NCBI GenBank assembly: GCA_035495435.1
Contig: DATJFV010000020.1
Location: forward strand, 1-64,000
Length of the DNA stretch: 64,000 bases
Origin: JBDSKH01 sp035495435
GTDB taxonomy: Bacteria; Actinomycetota; Actinomycetes; Actinomycetales; Microbacteriaceae
Direction of reading: 5' to 3'
Part shown: positions 49,706 through 57,701 of the stretch, piece after piece
How positions within the stretch are numbered: position 1 is the first letter of the stretch
Layout: each line of letters begins with the position of its first letter
The notes under the pieces: generated by a model
The model's database searches: none
Seen by the model: the letters and a program-made list of their open reading frames with translations, nothing else
Told to the model about the DNA's origin: nothing
Translations under genes and position numbers: made by a program

Positions 49706-50628
49706 TCGATCAGGCTCCGGCCGGTGAGACGCAGGAAGACGTCTTCGAGCGACGAGCGACGCACCAGGCTGGTAAGCGGTTGCAGGCCGCGCCGGGTGAC
49801 CTCGACCAGCGCCGCCTCGCCGTCGTCGGCGTAGACGAGCACCCGGTCGGGCAGCACCTCGAGCCGGTCGCCGACGCCGGCCAGCTTCGCCGCGGCACCC
49901 TCGTTCTGGTCGGAGCCGAACCGCACCTCGAGCACCTCGCGCGTCGAGTACTGCCGGATGAGCGCCGCGGGCGCCCCCTCGGCCATGATCGCGCCCTTGT
50001 CGACCACGACCAGCCGGTCGCAGAGCTGCTCGGCCTCGTCCATGTAATGCGTGGTGAGCACCAGCGTGGTGCCCCGCTCTTTGAGCCGGAACAGCCGGTC
50101 CCACAGGATGTGGCGCGCCTGCGGGTCGAGCCCGGTCGTGGGCTCGTCGAGCAGCAGGATGCGGGGGTCGTTGATGAGCGCCCGCGCGATGGTGAGGCGG
50201 CGCTTCATGCCGCCGGAGAGGTCGTCGACCTTGGCGGTGGCGCGGTCGGAGAGCTGGGCGAACTCGAGCAGCTCGTCGGCGCGGGTGCGCAGGAAGGATC
50301 GGGGGAGCCCGAAGTAGCGGCCGTAGACGATGAGGTTCTCGCGCACCCGCAGCTCGGTGTCGAGGTTGTCGGCCTGCGGCACGACCCCCAGGCGCGATCG
50401 GATCTCAGGACCGTGGTGGTCGGGGTCAAGACCGAGGATGCTGAGCGTGCCGCTGGTGCGTGTGGATACGGCCCCGATCATGCGCATGGTCGTCGACTTG
50501 CCGGCGCCGTTGGGACCGAGCAGACCGAAGGATTCGCCGGGCGCCACCTCGAACGAGATGCTGTCGACGGCGGCGGTCTCGCCGTACTTCTTGACGAGGT
50601 CTGCGGCGACGATCACGGCTTCTGGCAC
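49702..50628 (-). CDS. ABC transporter ATP-binding protein (NodI/DrrA type)
   Basis: A 308-residue ATPase with Walker A GPNGAGKST, Q-loop VPQADNLD, signature LSGGMKRRLTIARAL, Walker B ILLLDEPTTGLDP, H-loop TTHYMDEAE, and a C-terminal regulatory extension ending in SSLEDVFLRLTGRSL, as in drug-exporter ATPases. It energises the two permeases. The GTG start has TAAGCT six bases upstream, so the mRNA is probably leaderless. It is divergent from a small HTH gene, and two palindromes in the shared region suggest joint control. Confidence 0.93.
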   Translation of the reverse strand: MPEAVIVAADLVKKYGETAAVDSISFEVAPGESFGLLGPNGAGKSTTMRMIGAVSTRTSGTLSILGLDPDHHGPEIRSRLGVVPQADNLDTELRVRENLIVYGRYFGLPRSFLRTRADELLEFAQLSDRATAKVDDLSGGMKRRLTIARALINDPRILLLDEPTTGLDPQARHILWDRLFRLKERGTTLVLTTHYMDEAEQLCDRLVVVDKGAIMAEGAPAALIRQYSTREVLEVRFGSDQNEGAAAKLAGVGDRLEVLPDRVLVYADDGEAALVEVTRRGLQPLTSLVRRSSLEDVFLRLTGRSLIE

Positions 50629-50634
50629 CGGGTC

Positions 50635-50640
50635 AGCTTA
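50635..50640 (-). promoter_or_regulatory. -10 element TAAGCT of the ABC-2 exporter operon (leaderless)
   Basis: The minus strand reads TAAGCT, GACCCG, GTG (50628). No strong -35 is evident; the palindromic sites begin 29 bp upstream. Confidence 0.5.
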
Positions 50641-50668
50641 CGATTCCTCACCGACATCCGTCGCCGTT

Positions 50669-50684
50669 GTCAACCTGAGTTGAC
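50669..50684. promoter_or_regulatory. Operator 1, palindrome GTCAAC-CTGA-GTTGAC
   Basis: A perfect 6+4+6 inverted repeat covering the -35 element TTGACG (50680-50685) of the HTH gene. Same half-sites as operator 2; centres are 28 bp apart. Confidence 0.75.
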
Positions 50685-50696
50685 GCTCATCCGGGC

Positions 50697-50712
50697 GTCA
50701 ACTACGGTTGAC
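50697..50712. promoter_or_regulatory. Operator 2, palindrome GTCAAC-TACG-GTTGAC
   Basis: A perfect inverted repeat covering the -10 element TACGGT (50703-50708), which lies exactly 17 bp after the -35 TTGACG and seven bases before the ATG at 50716. A protein bound here would block the promoter. Confidence 0.75.
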
Positions 50713-50715
50713 AAC

Positions 50716-50931
50716 ATGGACGTCGGAGAGATTCACACGCTCGCTGCGAGCGCCGGGTCCGACGACCCGATCGAGGCCCTCCGCGCGATCGACCGGCTGC
50801 GGCGCGAACTCGACCGGGTCGAGGCCGTCGCCGTGCGGCGCGCGCGCAACGCCAACGCATCCTGGCAACTCATCGCACTGGCCCTCGGCGTCAGCCGGCA
50901 GGCCGTGCACAAGAAATACGGAAGACGATGA
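50716..50931 (+). CDS. Small helix-turn-helix regulator
   Basis: A 71-residue protein with a helical N-terminus (DDPIEALRAIDRLRRELDRVEAVAV) that could dimerise, and a C-terminal HTH, SWQLIALALGVSRQAVHKKYG. There is no effector domain. It has a canonical promoter (TTGACG, 17 bp, TACGGT) with a leaderless start, both elements covered by identical palindromes, so autorepression is likely. The ATG of the following ABC exporter overlaps its stop (ATGA). It probably also controls the divergent ABC-2 exporter. The ligand is unknown. Proteins of this size with this HTH are common next to ABC exporters in actinobacteria. Confidence 0.85.
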   Translation: MDVGEIHTLAASAGSDDPIEALRAIDRLRRELDRVEAVAVRRARNANASWQLIALALGVSRQAVHKKYGRR

Positions 50932-52778
50932 CCACCACAGACACCCCCCGCCGCCGCGGCTTCGGTCGCGCCCCGAAAGACGACGGGCCGCGCGGCACGT
51001 TCCGCCAGCTGCTGCCCTACCTGACCGAGCACCGCCCGGTGCTCGTGGTCGTCGTCGTGCTCAGCCTGGCCAGCGCGGCCGCCTCGCTGGCCCAGCCGCT
51101 GCTGGTCAGCCAGGTGATCGGGGTCGTGCAGAGCGGCAAGCCGCTCGGCGCCCTGGTCTGGCTGATCGTGGGACTCGTGGTGGCATCCGGCCTGCTCAGC
51201 GGCCTGCAGCATTACCTGCTGCAGCGCACCGGAACCTCGGTGGTGCTGTCGGCGCGGCGGCGGCTCGTGGGCCGGCTGCTGCGGCTGCCGATCGCCGAGT
51301 TCGACCAGCGGCGCACCGGCGACCTGGTGTCGCGCGTCGGGTCGGACACCACGCTGCTCTACGCCGTCATCACCCAGGGACTCGTCGACGCGATCGGCGG
51401 TGCCGTGGTGTTCGTCGGCGCGCTCATCGCGATGCTGGTCATCGACCCGGTGCTGCTCGGTCTCACCGTTGCCGTGATCGGTGTGTCGATCGTCACCGTC
51501 GTGCTGCTCTCGGGGCGGGTGCGCCGAGCGAGCAAAGAGCAGCAGGAGAAGGTGGGCGACCTGGCCGCCGCCGTCGAGCGCGTCATCGGGGCGATCCGCA
51601 CCGTACGCGCCGCGAACGCCACCGAGCGCGAACTCGAAACCGTCGAGGCCGACGCGCGCGGCGCCTGGCGTGCCGGCATCAAGGTGGCCAAGGTGTCGGC
51701 GCTGATCGTGCCGATCGCCGGGATCGCACTGCAGATCTCGCTGCTGGTGGTGCTCGGGGTCGGCGGCTACCGGGTCGCCAGCGGCGTCATCACGGTGGCG
51801 AGCCTGGTGGCGTTCATCCTGTTCCTGTTCATGTTGATCGCGCCGCTGGGGTCGGCGTTCGGAGCGATCACGTCGGTCAACCAGGCGCTCGGGGCGCTCG
51901 GGCGCATCGAGGAGATCAACGCGATCCCGAGCGAGGACGAGGGCGATGCGGCCATCGAGCCGGCCGCACCGGTCACCACGACCGCCGCGATCTCGTTCGA
52001 CGAGGTGCGCTTCCGCTACCCCGAGACCGCTCACAAGACCGAGCGCGAGAAACTGATCGCCGCCGAACTCGGCGAGGACGAGGTGGCGCCGGCCGACCGC
52101 GAGGTGCTGAAGGGCGTGTCGTTCGAGGTGCCGCGCGGCTCGCGCGTGGCGCTCGTCGGCCCGTCGGGCGCCGGTAAGAGCACGATCCTGTCGCTCATCG
52201 AGCGCTTCTACGACCCGACCGGCGGGGTCGTGCGGGTGGGCGGCGCCGACGTGCGCGGCATCCCGCGCGAGGAGTTGCGCGCCCAGATCGGCTACGTCGA
52301 ACAGGACGCCCCGGTGCTCGCCGGGTCGCTGCGCCAGAACCTGACGCTGGCGAAGCCCGACGCCACCGACGAGCAGTGCATCCGCGTGCTGCGGTCGGTG
52401 AACCTCGGCGAGGTGCTCGATCGCGATCCGGCGGGGCTGGATGCGGCGGTCGGCGAGGAGGGCGTCATGCTCTCCGGCGGCGAGCGTCAGCGTCTCGCGA
52501 TCGCGCGCGCCCTGCTGGCCGCTCCCCCGATCCTGCTGCTCGACGAGGCGACCGCCTCGCTCGACGGCGTCAACGAGCAGTTGCTGCGCGACGCGATCGA
52601 CACCGTCGCCGCCGACCGCACCCTGCTGGTCATCGCGCACCGGCTCTCGACCGTGGTCGACAGCGACCGGATCATCGTGCTCGACCACGGTGCCGTGGTG
52701 GGCGTGGGGACGCACTCCGAGCTGGTGGCGAGCACCCCGCTCTACCGCGAGCTGGCGCGGCACCAGCTGCTGGTCTGA
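50928..52778 (+). CDS. ABC exporter, fused membrane and ATPase domains (MsbA/BmrA-like)
   Basis: A 616-residue half-exporter with six membrane segments in residues 35-320 and one nucleotide-binding domain: Walker A GPSGAGKST, Q-loop YVEQDAPVLAGSL, signature LSGGERQRLAIARAL, Walker B ILLLDEATASLD, H-loop IAHRLSTV. It should work as a homodimer exporting lipids or drugs. A charged insertion of about 25 residues (ETAHKTEREKL to VAPADRE) sits between the A-loop FRYP and the LKGVSFEV strand, longer than usual. It is co-translated with the HTH regulator and ends one base before the convergent monooxygenase gene. Confidence 0.93.
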   Translation: MTTTDTPRRRGFGRAPKDDGPRGTFRQLLPYLTEHRPVLVVVVVLSLASAAASLAQPLLVSQVIGVVQSGKPLGALVWLIVGLVVASGLLSGLQHYLLQRTGTSVVLSARRRLVGRLLRLPIAEFDQRRTGDLVSRVGSDTTLLYAVITQGLVDAIGGAVVFVGALIAMLVIDPVLLGLTVAVIGVSIVTVVLLSGRVRRASKEQQEKVGDLAAAVERVIGAIRTVRAANATERELETVEADARGAWRAGIKVAKVSALIVPIAGIALQISLLVVLGVGGYRVASGVITVASLVAFILFLFMLIAPLGSAFGAITSVNQALGALGRIEEINAIPSEDEGDAAIEPAAPVTTTAAISFDEVRFRYPETAHKTEREKLIAAELGEDEVAPADREVLKGVSFEVPRGSRVALVGPSGAGKSTILSLIERFYDPTGGVVRVGGADVRGIPREELRAQIGYVEQDAPVLAGSLRQNLTLAKPDATDEQCIRVLRSVNLGEVLDRDPAGLDAAVGEEGVMLSGGERQRLAIARALLAAPPILLLDEATASLDGVNEQLLRDAIDTVAADRTLLVIAHRLSTVVDSDRIIVLDHGAVVGVGTHSELVASTPLYRELARHQLLV

Positions 52779-52779
52779 G

Positions 52780-54543
52780 TCAGTAGCTGAAGAACGCCCG
52801 CAGCTCGTCGGTCGCGTCGAGCGGTAGCACGTGCGCGACGTACTGGTCGGGGCGCACGACGACGATCGCACCCTCGGCGGCCACCCCGCGTTCGGCGAAG
52901 ATGTCGCGCTCGGGGTCGATCGCGAACACGTTCTCGTCGTCGAACAGCTCGAACCGGCCCACCTGCGGGCGGAACACCGGCGGCACGGCCTGCAGGTCGA
53001 CCTCGGTGTAGGGCCGCGGCAGGATCAGCTTCACGTCGAACCACTCGGCGGGGCCGGGCAGCTCGAACCCTGCCGAGTCGCCGAAGACGTAGATGCGCCA
53101 GCGCCCATCCGCCACGGCGAGGTGCCCGAGATGCTGCGCGGTCGCGTCGCACACCCGCACCACGGGTGCCGAGTGGAAGCGCTTGCCGATGGGGAACCCG
53201 GTGGCCAGGTGCTGGTGCTGCGCCTCGCCGACGATCATCGACGGCGCGTACTGCGTCATGAACCCGGCGGGGAACTCGGAGGTGCGCCGGTAGAAGTCTT
53301 CGAGGTAGCCCGGTTCGGGCAGGTCCTCGGGCCGGGTGGCCATCAGGGTCGACCACTCGCGGTCGAAGTCGATGAGGTCCTGCGCGATCACCTGCCGCTC
53401 GGCGGAGTAGGTGGCCAGCAGTGACTCGGGGGCCCGACCGTCGAGCACGTGCCCGAGCTTCCAGCCGAGGTTCCAGCCGTCCTGCATCGACACGTTCATG
53501 CCCTGGCCGGCCTTGGCGCTGTGGGTGTGGCAGGCATCCCCGGCGATGAACACCCGCGGGTCGTCGCCGTCGTCGAAGCGTGAGGTGAGCCGGTGGCCGA
53601 CCTCGTAGACGCTGCTCCACGCGACATGCCGTACGTCGAGCGTGTAGGGCGCGAGGATCCGGTTCGCCCGTTCGATCACCTCGTCGACCGACGTGCCGCG
53701 CACCTCGGGCCGGGCTTCGCCCAGGTCGACGTACATGCGGAACAGGTGCCCGCCCTCGCGCGGGATGAGCAGGATCTGCCCGGCCTCGTGCGATTGGATC
53801 GCCGCTTTCAGCCGGATGTCGGGGAAGTCGGTCACGGCCAGCACGTCCATGACGCCCCAGGCGTGGTTCGCCTGGTCGCCGTCGAGGCTCAGCCCCATCG
53901 ACTGCCGCACGCGGCTGCGCGCGCCGTCGGCCCCGACGAGGTACTTGGCGCGGATGGTGCGCGGCACACCGTCGCCCTCCCCCGTGGTGCCGACGAGGTG
54001 CACCCGCAGCGGATGCTCGGTGTCATCGGTGACCTCGTAGCCGGCGTACTCCCAGCCGTAGTCGGGACGCATCCGGGTGGGCGCATGCTCCATGAACTCG
54101 GCGAAGTAGTCCAGCACCCGCGCCTGGTTGACGAGCAGGTGCGGGAACTCGCTCACCCCGTGCGGGTCGTCGGGGGCGCGCGAGGTGCGCACGATGCGCT
54201 CGGGCTGGTCGGGGTCGGGCTTCCAGAACACCATCTCGGTCTGCACGAAGGCCTCTTCGACGATGCGGTCGGCGAACCCGAACGCCTGGAAGGTTTCGAC
54301 GCTGCGCGCCTGGATGCCGTCGGCCTGGCCGATCTCGAGCCGGCCGCCGCGCCGGTCGATGATGCGGGTCACGACCGTGGGGAATCGGGACAGCTGCGCG
54401 GCGGCGACCATGCCGGCCGGGCCTGCACCCACGATGAGCACGTCGACCAGGTCGGGCAGGTCGTCGGGCCGGTCGATGCCGGTGCCGGCGGCGGGCAGGA
54501 TGCGGGGGTCGCCCGTGACGTAGCCGTCGTAGTGGAACTGCAC
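52780..54543 (-). CDS. FAD-dependent aromatic hydroxylase (MobA/phenol 2-monooxygenase type)
   Basis: A 587-residue class A flavoprotein monooxygenase. The N-terminal FAD motif is VLIVGAGPAGMVAAAQL, the DG motif is VGADGARSRVRQ, and the FAD-ribityl motif is FIAGDACHTHSAKAGQGMN. A C-terminal thioredoxin-like domain is typical of the 3-hydroxybenzoate 4-hydroxylase/phenol hydroxylase group. The GTG at 54543 is chosen because MQFHYDGY resembles the MQFH start of MobA proteins and GAGG lies just upstream; a longer frame reaches 54627. It is divergent from a homoprotocatechuate cluster, so it may hydroxylate a hydroxyphenylacetate to 3,4-dihydroxyphenylacetate (inference); 3-hydroxybenzoate to protocatechuate is the family-based alternative. 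Confidence 0.85.
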   Translation of the reverse strand: MQFHYDGYVTGDPRILPAAGTGIDRPDDLPDLVDVLIVGAGPAGMVAAAQLSRFPTVVTRIIDRRGGRLEIGQADGIQARSVETFQAFGFADRIVEEAFVQTEMVFWKPDPDQPERIVRTSRAPDDPHGVSEFPHLLVNQARVLDYFAEFMEHAPTRMRPDYGWEYAGYEVTDDTEHPLRVHLVGTTGEGDGVPRTIRAKYLVGADGARSRVRQSMGLSLDGDQANHAWGVMDVLAVTDFPDIRLKAAIQSHEAGQILLIPREGGHLFRMYVDLGEARPEVRGTSVDEVIERANRILAPYTLDVRHVAWSSVYEVGHRLTSRFDDGDDPRVFIAGDACHTHSAKAGQGMNVSMQDGWNLGWKLGHVLDGRAPESLLATYSAERQVIAQDLIDFDREWSTLMATRPEDLPEPGYLEDFYRRTSEFPAGFMTQYAPSMIVGEAQHQHLATGFPIGKRFHSAPVVRVCDATAQHLGHLAVADGRWRIYVFGDSAGFELPGPAEWFDVKLILPRPYTEVDLQAVPPVFRPQVGRFELFDDENVFAIDPERDIFAERGVAAEGAIVVVRPDQYVAHVLPLDATDELRAFFSY

Positions 54544-54586
54544 CCTCGACCTCACTTCATCGTGCCCGTTGCGCGTCGAGTCGGAT

Positions 54587-54606
54587 CGTATATCATTTCG
54601 CATATC
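54587..54606. promoter_or_regulatory. A+T-rich divergent promoter with CGYATATC direct repeats
   Basis: CGTATATC (54587-54594) and CGCATATC (54599-54606) repeat with a 12-bp period in an A+T-rich island. The plus strand has TATCAT as -10 16 bp after TTGCGC; the minus strand has TATACG. This is the likely site of the GntR regulator encoded at 56081. Confidence 0.45.
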
Positions 54607-54647
54607 GCGGACAAGACGGCCGCGCACCGACGACGGACGAGGGAGTC

Positions 54648-56084
54648 ATGGAGCGTCCCGGCAAGGTCATCGCCCTGCACCTCAACTACCCCTCGCGCAT
54701 CGCGCAGCGCGGGCGCACCCCCGAGCAGCCGTCGTACTTCCTGAAGCCCTCCACCTCGGTCGCGGCCTCCGGCGACACGATCGAGCGTCCCTCCGGCACC
54801 GAACTGCTGGCCTTCGAGGGCGAGGTGGCGCTGATCATCGGCCGCACCACCCGCCGCGTCTCGCCCGCCGACGGCTGGGCCGCCGTCTCGGGCGTCACCG
54901 CCGCGAACGACTTCGGCGTCTACGACCTGCGCTGGGCCGACAAGGGCAGCAACCTGCGCTCGAAGGGCGGCGACGGGTTCACCCCGCTCGGGCCCGAGGT
55001 GATCGAGGCGGCGGATGTCGACCCGGCTTCGCTGCGGATCCGCACCTGGGTGAACGGCGAGCTGGTGCAGGAGGACACCACCGCCGAGCTGGTCTTCCCC
55101 TTCGGACGGCTCGTGGCCGACCTGTCGCAGCTCATCACCCTCGAACCGGGTGACGTGATCCTCACCGGCACGCCGGCCGGGTCGAGCGTCGTCGTCCCCG
55201 GCGACACGGTCGAGGTCGAAGTCGACGTGCCGGGCGGACCCTCGACCGGGCGGCTCGTGACACCGGTGATCGAGGGCACTGTGCCCCTCGGCGACTACGG
55301 CGCGGGCCCGCGGGTGACCGACGAACAGCGGATCGACGCCTGGGGCAGCGCGGAGGCGGCCGGGCTCGCGGCGGCCGGCGCGGATGCGGACGGCGGGCTC
55401 GACGACGGGCTCCGGGCGATGCTGGCGAGCGTCGGCACCGCCACCCTGAGCGCCCAGCTGCGGCAGCGGGGATACGACGCGGTGTCGATCGACGGTCTCC
55501 GGGCGAGCCGACCGGGGTCGCGGATGGTGGGGCGCGCCCGCACCCTGCGGTTCATCCCGTTCCGGCCCGACCTGGCCGAGACCCACGGCACCGGGTTCAC
55601 CGCCCAGAAACGCGCGTTCGACACCCTGGAGCCCGGCGAGGTGCTGGTCATCGAGGCGCGCGGCGAGACCGGCACGGGCACGGTGGGCGACATCCTGGCA
55701 CTGCGCGCGCAGACCCGGGGAGCCGCCGGGATCGTGACCGACGGCGGCATCCGCGACTTCGCCCAGGTGGCCGCGCTCGGCATCCCGAGCTTCTCGGCAG
55801 GGCCGCACCCCGCCGTGCTCGGGCGACGGCACGTGCCCTGGGAGACCGACGTCACGATCGCCTGCGGCGGCGCCGCCGTGCAACCGGGCGACATCATGGT
55901 CGGCGACGACGACGGGGTGCTCGTCATTCCGCCGGCGCTGGTACGCGAGGTCGCCGAGGCCGCCGTCGAGCAGGAGCGCCAGGAGCGCTTCATCACCGAG
56001 CAGGTGGCCGCCGGCGCGAGCGTCGACGGGCTCTACCCGATGAACGCGTCGTGGCGCGCCCGGTACGCGGAGTGGGACGGATGA
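54648..56084 (+). CDS. FAH-family isomerase/decarboxylase fused to an RraA-like domain
   Basis: A 478-residue fusion. Residues about 5-225 are a fumarylacetoacetate hydrolase domain: LLAFEGEVALIIG, the TAANDFGVYDLRWADKG segment with the metal and substrate residues, and VILTGTPAGSSVVV; this resembles HpaG of the homoprotocatechuate pathway. Residues about 250-460 are an RraA/HMG-aldolase-like domain: TVGDILALRAQTRGAAGIVTDG followed by GIRD, and QPGDIMVGDDDGVLVIP. HpaG decarboxylates 5-oxo-pent-3-ene-1,2,5-tricarboxylate and isomerises the product. RraA relatives decarboxylate 2-oxo dicarboxylates, so the fusion may join those steps (inference). GGGAG precedes the ATG. It is first gene of the plus-strand island and overlaps the GntR gene by four bases. 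Confidence 0.85.
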   Translation: MERPGKVIALHLNYPSRIAQRGRTPEQPSYFLKPSTSVAASGDTIERPSGTELLAFEGEVALIIGRTTRRVSPADGWAAVSGVTAANDFGVYDLRWADKGSNLRSKGGDGFTPLGPEVIEAADVDPASLRIRTWVNGELVQEDTTAELVFPFGRLVADLSQLITLEPGDVILTGTPAGSSVVVPGDTVEVEVDVPGGPSTGRLVTPVIEGTVPLGDYGAGPRVTDEQRIDAWGSAEAAGLAAAGADADGGLDDGLRAMLASVGTATLSAQLRQRGYDAVSIDGLRASRPGSRMVGRARTLRFIPFRPDLAETHGTGFTAQKRAFDTLEPGEVLVIEARGETGTGTVGDILALRAQTRGAAGIVTDGGIRDFAQVAALGIPSFSAGPHPAVLGRRHVPWETDVTIACGGAAVQPGDIMVGDDDGVLVIPPALVREVAEAAVEQERQERFITEQVAAGASVDGLYPMNASWRARYAEWDG

Positions 56085-56737
56085 CCGACACCCTCGCCCC
56101 CAGCAAGTCGCAGCAGGCGTACGACTGGATCAAGGAGCGCATCGACGACGGCCGCTACGTCTCCGGCTTCCGCCTGGTGCTCGGGCCGATCGCCCGCGAG
56201 CTCGGCACCAGTGTCGTGCCGGTGCGCGAGGCGATCCGGCGGCTCGAAGCCGAGGGGCTCGTGACCTTCGAGCACAACGTGGGCGCGCAGGTCGCGCTGG
56301 TGCGCGAAGAGGAATACGTCATCACGATGCAGACCCTCAGCATCGTCGAGGGAGCGGCGACCGCCCTGGCGGCACCGCACGTCACCGCCGACGACATCGC
56401 ACGTGCCCGCGCCATCAACGCCCGCATGATCGACCTGCTGCAGCACTTCGACCCGGTGCGATTCACGCAGCTGAACCTCGACTTCCACTCGGTGCTGTTC
56501 GAGCGCTGCCCGAACCCGCACCTCGTCGACCTCGTGCACCGCGGCTGGGCGCGCCTGCGGCTGCTGCGCGAGTCGACCTTCAGCTTCGTGCCCGGCCGGG
56601 CGCAGGGCTCGGTCGATGAGCACGAGCACCTGCTCGCCCTCATCGAACAGGGCGCCGACCCCCTCGAGATCGAGCTGGCCGCACGCCACCACCGCACCAC
56701 GACCATGGACGCCTACCTGGCATCCCGCCACCACTGA
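56081..56737 (+). CDS. GntR family transcriptional regulator (FadR-like, FCD domain)
   Basis: A 218-residue regulator with an N-terminal winged HTH (YDWIKERIDDGRYVSGFRL, LGTSVVPVREAIRRLEAEGLV, NVGAQVALV) and a C-terminal all-helical FCD effector domain with metal-type histidines in LNLDFHSVLF and near the C-terminus (ARHHRTT). It likely senses a pathway intermediate and represses the island from the A+T-rich divergent promoter at about 54590. It is embedded in the operon with a four-base overlap on the left and 12 bp on the right. Confidence 0.92.
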   Translation: MTDTLAPSKSQQAYDWIKERIDDGRYVSGFRLVLGPIARELGTSVVPVREAIRRLEAEGLVTFEHNVGAQVALVREEEYVITMQTLSIVEGAATALAAPHVTADDIARARAINARMIDLLQHFDPVRFTQLNLDFHSVLFERCPNPHLVDLVHRGWARLRLLRESTFSFVPGRAQGSVDEHEHLLALIEQGADPLEIELAARHHRTTTMDAYLASRHH

Positions 56738-56749
56738 GAGAGCGAGACG

Positions 56750-57697
56750 ATGCGCTTCCGCAGCACCCCGCACCAGATCCGCGGCTCGATCGTGCCGCTC
56801 ATGACACCGTTCACCCCGGATGGCGCCGTCGACCACGAGTCGCTGGCGAACCTGGTCGAGTGGCAGCTCGCTCAGGGCACCCACGGCATCTCGATCGGCG
56901 GGTCGACCGGCGAGCCGGGCGCCCAGTCGGTGGAGGAGCGGATCGCCGCGATCCGCACCGTCACCGAGGTGGTCGCCGACCGCGTCCCCGTCGTCGCCGG
57001 CACCGGCACCGCCCAGCTGCACGAGACGCTCGAGCTCACCGCCGCCGCCCGCAACCTCGGCATCGACGCCTCGCTGATCATCACCCCGTACTACGCCCGG
57101 CCCACACAGGAGGCGCTGTACGTCTGGTACTCGACCGTCGCGGCCGAGTACCCCGACCTGCCGATCGTGGCGTACAACGTGCCCTCGCGCACCGCCGTCG
57201 ACATCGCCCCCGAGACGGTGGCGCGACTCTGGCGCGACGTCGACAACTTCGTCGGCGTGAAGGAGACGACGAAAGACTTCGAGCACTTCAGTCGCGTGCT
57301 GCAGCTGTGCGGGCCCGAGCTGATCGTCTGGTCGGGCATCGAGCTGCTCTGCCTGCCGCTGCTCGCGCTCGGCGGGGCGGGCTTCCTCAGCGCGACTTCG
57401 AACATCGCCCCCGCCGCGCACGCGCGCATGTTCGAGCTGTGGGAGTCGGGTGACCAGCAGGCGGCGCGCGAGATCCACTACGGGCTGCATCCGCTCGTCG
57501 ACCTGCTGTTCGTCGAGACCAACCCGGCGCCCGGCAAGTGGGTGCTCGAGCAGCGCGGACTCGTCCGCTCGGGCTATGTGCGGCCGCCGCTGATTACACC
57601 GACGGATGCCGGGCTTACGAAGATCCGCCAGTACCTGCACGAGGGCGAGGCCTACCTCTCCCCCGTGGAGCCGCAGTACGAGATCGGAAGGCGCTGA
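56750..57697 (+). CDS. DapA-family aldolase (dihydrodipicolinate synthase/NAL superfamily)
   Basis: A 315-residue Schiff-base TIM-barrel enzyme. Lys171 in FVGVKETTKD forms the imine; Tyr142 in VAYNVPSR is the catalytic Tyr; GGSTGEP (50-56) is the 2-oxoacid carboxylate loop. In this cluster it probably cleaves 2,4-dihydroxyhept-2-ene-1,7-dioate (or its keto form) into pyruvate and succinate semialdehyde, a step done by the unrelated class II aldolase HpaI in E. coli. That assignment is from context; a lysine-biosynthesis DapA is unlikely because of the operon. GAGAGCGAGACG precedes the ATG. Confidence 0.85.
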   Translation: MRFRSTPHQIRGSIVPLMTPFTPDGAVDHESLANLVEWQLAQGTHGISIGGSTGEPGAQSVEERIAAIRTVTEVVADRVPVVAGTGTAQLHETLELTAAARNLGIDASLIITPYYARPTQEALYVWYSTVAAEYPDLPIVAYNVPSRTAVDIAPETVARLWRDVDNFVGVKETTKDFEHFSRVLQLCGPELIVWSGIELLCLPLLALGGAGFLSATSNIAPAAHARMFELWESGDQQAAREIHYGLHPLVDLLFVETNPAPGKWVLEQRGLVRSGYVRPPLITPTDAGLTKIRQYLHEGEAYLSPVEPQYEIGRR

Positions 57698-57701
57698 CCG
57701 C

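Noticed and set aside
54544..54627. Longer start for the flavin monooxygenase
   Set aside because: The extra residues are charged and not family-like; the MQFH start with GAGG upstream is more convincing, and the longer start would cover the divergent promoter.
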